Of a stretch of DNA of 13,799 nt, positions 11,083 to 13,799 are shown one piece after another (positions within the stretch are counted from its first letter, which is position 1; each line of letters begins with the position of its first letter). The translations under genes and the position numbers were made by a program. The notes beneath the pieces are model-generated. The model did not search any database. It saw nothing but the letters and a program-made list of their open reading frames with translations, and was not told where the DNA came from. This DNA comes from Hyphomicrobiaceae bacterium (GTDB taxonomy: Bacteria > Pseudomonadota > Alphaproteobacteria > Rhizobiales > Hyphomicrobiaceae): NCBI GenBank assembly GCA_025359005.1, contig JANYHP010000530.1:1-13799 (forward strand), written 5' to 3'.

Positions 11083-13799
11083 TCAGGCGGCGCGCACCTG
11101 ATCGAGCATCCAGAGGCGCTGTTCGGCGCCATCCAGAAGGTCGGCCGGAATAGGCATCAGACGGGCGCCATCTGTCCAGAGTATGGCGGCCTGGACCACT
11201 TCTCCCGGAAAAACACGCAGCAACGCCAGGCGATAGGCGGCAAGCTGCAGCAGATAGGGTTCGGCCACGCCGGACGCCTCCAAGGGCGGCGGGCGGTTGG
11301 TCTTGTAGTCGACGATCAGAACTTTGTGATCGACGCGCGCCAGCCGGTCGATCTGTCCGTTGAGGCGCAGGGGCACACCCTTGCCACCGGGACGCGGCAG
11401 GTCGGCGACGATGGGCACTTCCGCCTGGCTGTCGGGGCCGAAGAGTGGCCCGAACACCGGATCATCGAGCACCGCCAGCACCTCACGGCTGATCGAGGCG
11501 CGGCCTGCGTGCGTCAGCGCCTGCCCGCGCACCGCGAGAAAACGCGCCATGCCGGCTTTCCAATCGGCACGCGGAACGCTCGGCAGGTATTCGAGCAGCG
11601 CGTGCGTCAGCGTGCCCCTGAGGAACCGCACCTGATCGTCGGTCCGCGACGGCGCCAGCACCGGCGCGTCCCGGGGTGTCGCGTCGGCGGCCGAGACCGG
11701 CTCGCCGCTCTCATCGGTTTCCAAGGGCGCCAGCCGCGACGGCGCCAATGGCATGGTGAGGCGCGCTTCCGATTTCGCCCGTGATGTGGCCCACGCAGGC
11801 AAGGGCGCATCAACCGTCTCTGGGACCGGGCCATGACCACCCACGACGGCCGCAGCGGTCTGCGTGCTCGCTATTCGCAGCACACGACGGCCGGTGGCGT
11901 CTTCGATTGCCATCGCGCGCGGCGTCCAGGCGTCAGACACCTGCGCGTACCAGCTGTCGGGCGACGGCGCCGAGCGGCCCTCGTAGCCGGTGACGTAGAG
12001 ACGATCGCGCGGCCGGGTGAGCGCCACGTACAGCAGACGGTTGCGCTCGTTCTGCTCGGCTGACTTGATGGCTGCGCGTGCGTCGACCACGGCCGCGATG
12101 GACTTAGTTGTCTTGACCGGCCACAGCATGAGCTTTTCAAGCCCGACCGGCAGCGTGACGTCGACCATCCGGACGAGCCCGCCTGCGCCGCCCCCCGAGC
12201 GCGCCGAGCACGTATCGGGCAGAATGACGATCGGGGCTTCCAGGCCCTTGGCGCCGTGCACCGTCATGACGCGCACTTCGTTGCGGCCCTGCTCCATGTC
12301 GCGCTTGATCTCGGTGCCGCTCTCGCGCATGGCGGCGAGAAATCCGGTCAGCGAGGCGGGCGCACCATCGTCGTATTTCAGCGCCTGATTGAGGAACTCG
12401 TCGAGCGGGTCGGCCGCTTCCGCGCCCAGCCGCTCCAGCATACGCCGCCGCATGCGCCGGTCGTCGCGGTCGAGCAGCTGCGCGTAGAATTCGTACGGCG
12501 GCATGAAGTCGGCTTCAGAGCGCCAGCGCTTGAGCAGATCGGCGGCGTCGGCGAGCCGCGGCACGGTCTTGGCGCGGTCGAGAAGTTGCGTCCACAGCTG
12601 GCCCTTACGCGCGTACGCGAGCGCCATCAGGTCGTCGTCGGTGAGGCCGAACAACGGCGACTTGAGCACGGTGGCAAGCGCCAGATCGTCCTCGGGAAGG
12701 GTGAGAAAATCGCCGAGCACCATCAGATCCTGCACGGCGATCTGCTCGATCAGGGTCAGCCGGTCGGAGCCCGCGACGGGAATGCCGCGCGCCTTCAGTG
12801 CCGCCACCATGGCCGGCGCGAAGGGCCGCCGCCGGCGCACCAGAACGAGCACATCGGAGGGCCTGATCGGGCGCGCTTCCGAGGCCAGAATTTCGCCGGT
12901 ATCGAGCCAGACCTTGATACGATCGGCAATACGGGATGCGAGCCGCGCAATCGGCGAGACGGCCACCTGCTCATCGTTGGGCGACCAGGTGTCGACCTCC
13001 GCGGGCACGTCCGGCACTTCGGTCTCCCAGAGTTCGACAACGCCTGCGTGGCCGGCGCGAAACGCGATGTGCGCCACGGGTTCGTCGTCAGCGCTGACGC
13101 CCGGCATGCGCTGGCGATCGGCGAAGGTGGCGTCCACCGCCGCCAGCACGGGCTGCGTGGTGCGGAACGAGACGTTGAGCGGCACGCGCGCGAAGGGCCG
13201 AGCGACAGCGGCTGCCTCGCGCGCGAGCTTGTCGCCCATCGCCTTGAACATTTCAGGCGCCGCGCCCTGGAAGCCATATATCGACTGCTTTTCGTCGCCG
13301 ACGGCAAACAGCGTGCGGGCTGCGTCGCGGCCGGCGCTGTCGGAGAAGAACTCCTGCGCCAGCGCACTGATGACGGACCATTGCGCCGGGCTCGTATCCT
13401 GAGCCTCGTCGACGAGGATGTGGTCGAGGCCGCCGTCGAGTTTGAACAGCACCCATTGGGCGGACGTCGCCGAGCCTTCTGCGACGATCTGGCCGAGGAG
13501 GCTCGCCGCCTTGGCGATGAGATCGTCGAAATCGAGCGCGGCGCGACGGGCCTTGGCGGCCTGATAGCCGGTCATGACGGCGTCGGCGAGACGCGCCAGC
13601 GCCAAGGTCGCATCCAGCGCGACCAGCGTCTGGCGCACCTCAAGCAATTGCGGAAACGCATCACGCGCGGCGACGAGCGTATCGGTGAGCGCCGGCTCGG
13701 CGGCACGCACCGCCTTGGTGATGAAGCGCGCGTCCGAACGCGGTTCGTCCTCCTGCGTGAGGAAGGCGCGACGGAAGGCGCGGGCGCGCGTGCGCGGAT
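11083..13799 (-). CDS. addA: Double-strand break repair helicase-nuclease AddA (N-terminus outside window)
   Basis: The frame is open to the right edge (first whole codon at 13797) and gives about 904 C-terminal residues. Full AddA proteins of this class are about 1150-1200, so roughly 250 residues including the Walker A motif lie beyond the window. Seen, in order: a KT-type segment FITKAVRAAE near 13710, helicase motif II DEAQDT (13393-13410), motif III VGDEKQSIYGFQ (about 13266-13302), motif IV SFRTTQ, motif V VMTVHGAKGLEAP (about 12238-12272), motif VI LLYVALTRPRDRLYV (about 11990-12037), and the RecB-like nuclease with GTLTHALLEY, NGQIDRL and VDYKTN (about 11297-11316). Known: AddA with AddB resects double-strand breaks and loads RecA. 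All visible helicase and nuclease residues are intact. A GTG at 13710 is in frame but internal. Confidence 0.97.
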   Translation of the reverse strand, partial: PRTRARAFRRAFLTQEDEPRSDARFITKAVRAAEPALTDTLVAARDAFPQLLEVRQTLVALDATLALARLADAVMTGYQAAKARRAALDFDDLIAKAASLLGQIVAEGSATSAQWVLFKLDGGLDHILVDEAQDTSPAQWSVISALAQEFFSDSAGRDAARTLFAVGDEKQSIYGFQGAAPEMFKAMGDKLAREAAAVARPFARVPLNVSFRTTQPVLAAVDATFADRQRMPGVSADDEPVAHIAFRAGHAGVVELWETEVPDVPAEVDTWSPNDEQVAVSPIARLASRIADRIKVWLDTGEILASEARPIRPSDVLVLVRRRRPFAPAMVAALKARGIPVAGSDRLTLIEQIAVQDLMVLGDFLTLPEDDLALATVLKSPLFGLTDDDLMALAYARKGQLWTQLLDRAKTVPRLADAADLLKRWRSEADFMPPYEFYAQLLDRDDRRMRRRMLERLGAEAADPLDEFLNQALKYDDGAPASLTGFLAAMRESGTEIKRDMEQGRNEVRVMTVHGAKGLEAPIVILPDTCSARSGGGAGGLVRMVDVTLPVGLEKLMLWPVKTTKSIAAVVDARAAIKSAEQNERNRLLYVALTRPRDRLYVTGYEGRSAPSPDSWYAQVSDAWTPRAMAIEDATGRRVLRIASTQTAAAVVGGHGPVPETVDAPLPAWATSRAKSEARLTMPLAPSRLAPLETDESGEPVSAADATPRDAPVLAPSRTDDQVRFLRGTLTHALLEYLPSVPRADWKAGMARFLAVRGQALTHAGRASISREVLAVLDDPVFGPLFGPDSQAEVPIVADLPRPGGKGVPLRLNGQIDRLARVDHKVLIVDYKTNRPPPLEASGVAEPYLLQLAAYRLALLRVFPGEVVQAAILWTDGARLMPIPADLLDGAEQRLWMLDQVRAA

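Overview
This is a GC-rich chromosomal segment of an alphaproteobacterium. The diagnostic content is the addA-trxA neighbourhood (alphaproteobacterial-type AddA helicase-nuclease followed by thioredoxin), a long class II (adenosylcobalamin-dependent) ribonucleotide reductase NrdJ, and tRNA and protein sequences typical of that class. The exact order (Hyphomicrobiales, Rhodospirillales or a relative) cannot be fixed from the sequence alone. I see no insertion sequence, prophage, CRISPR array or toxin-antitoxin pair. Most of the window is housekeeping or central metabolism, and I do not see a clear new biological system.

Layout, left to right. The first 278 bases hold the C-terminal end of an iron-containing alcohol dehydrogenase (+). 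It converges on a tRNA gene with anticodon CAT (-), most likely the lysidine-modified tRNA-Ile2, which has a plausible promoter of its own. Next comes a complete PaaH-like 3-hydroxyacyl-CoA dehydrogenase (+), which converges on a small secreted PKD-domain protein (-). After a repeat-bearing intergenic region of about 360 bases come a D-threonine aldolase/D-serine dehydratase-like PLP enzyme and truA, ten bases apart on the + strand and probably one transcription unit.

The centre is nrdJ (5344-9063), preceded by 594 bases without a gene. That region holds a perfect palindrome resembling a NrdR box, four same-strand DnaA-box-like 9-mers and a strong stem near the start codon. Together they suggest that deoxyribonucleotide synthesis is regulated in step with replication. 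Two + strand genes of unknown function follow nrdJ (110 and 203 aa), separated by an unusual bipartite inverted repeat.

The right end is on the - strand: addA enters from beyond the window, is truncated at its N-terminus by the window edge, and is followed by trxA. AddA (with AddB, presumably just outside) processes double-strand breaks. Thioredoxin is the general dithiol reductant and is one possible electron donor to NrdJ. The physical closeness of nrdJ, trxA and addA is therefore functionally coherent, although they are not one operon.
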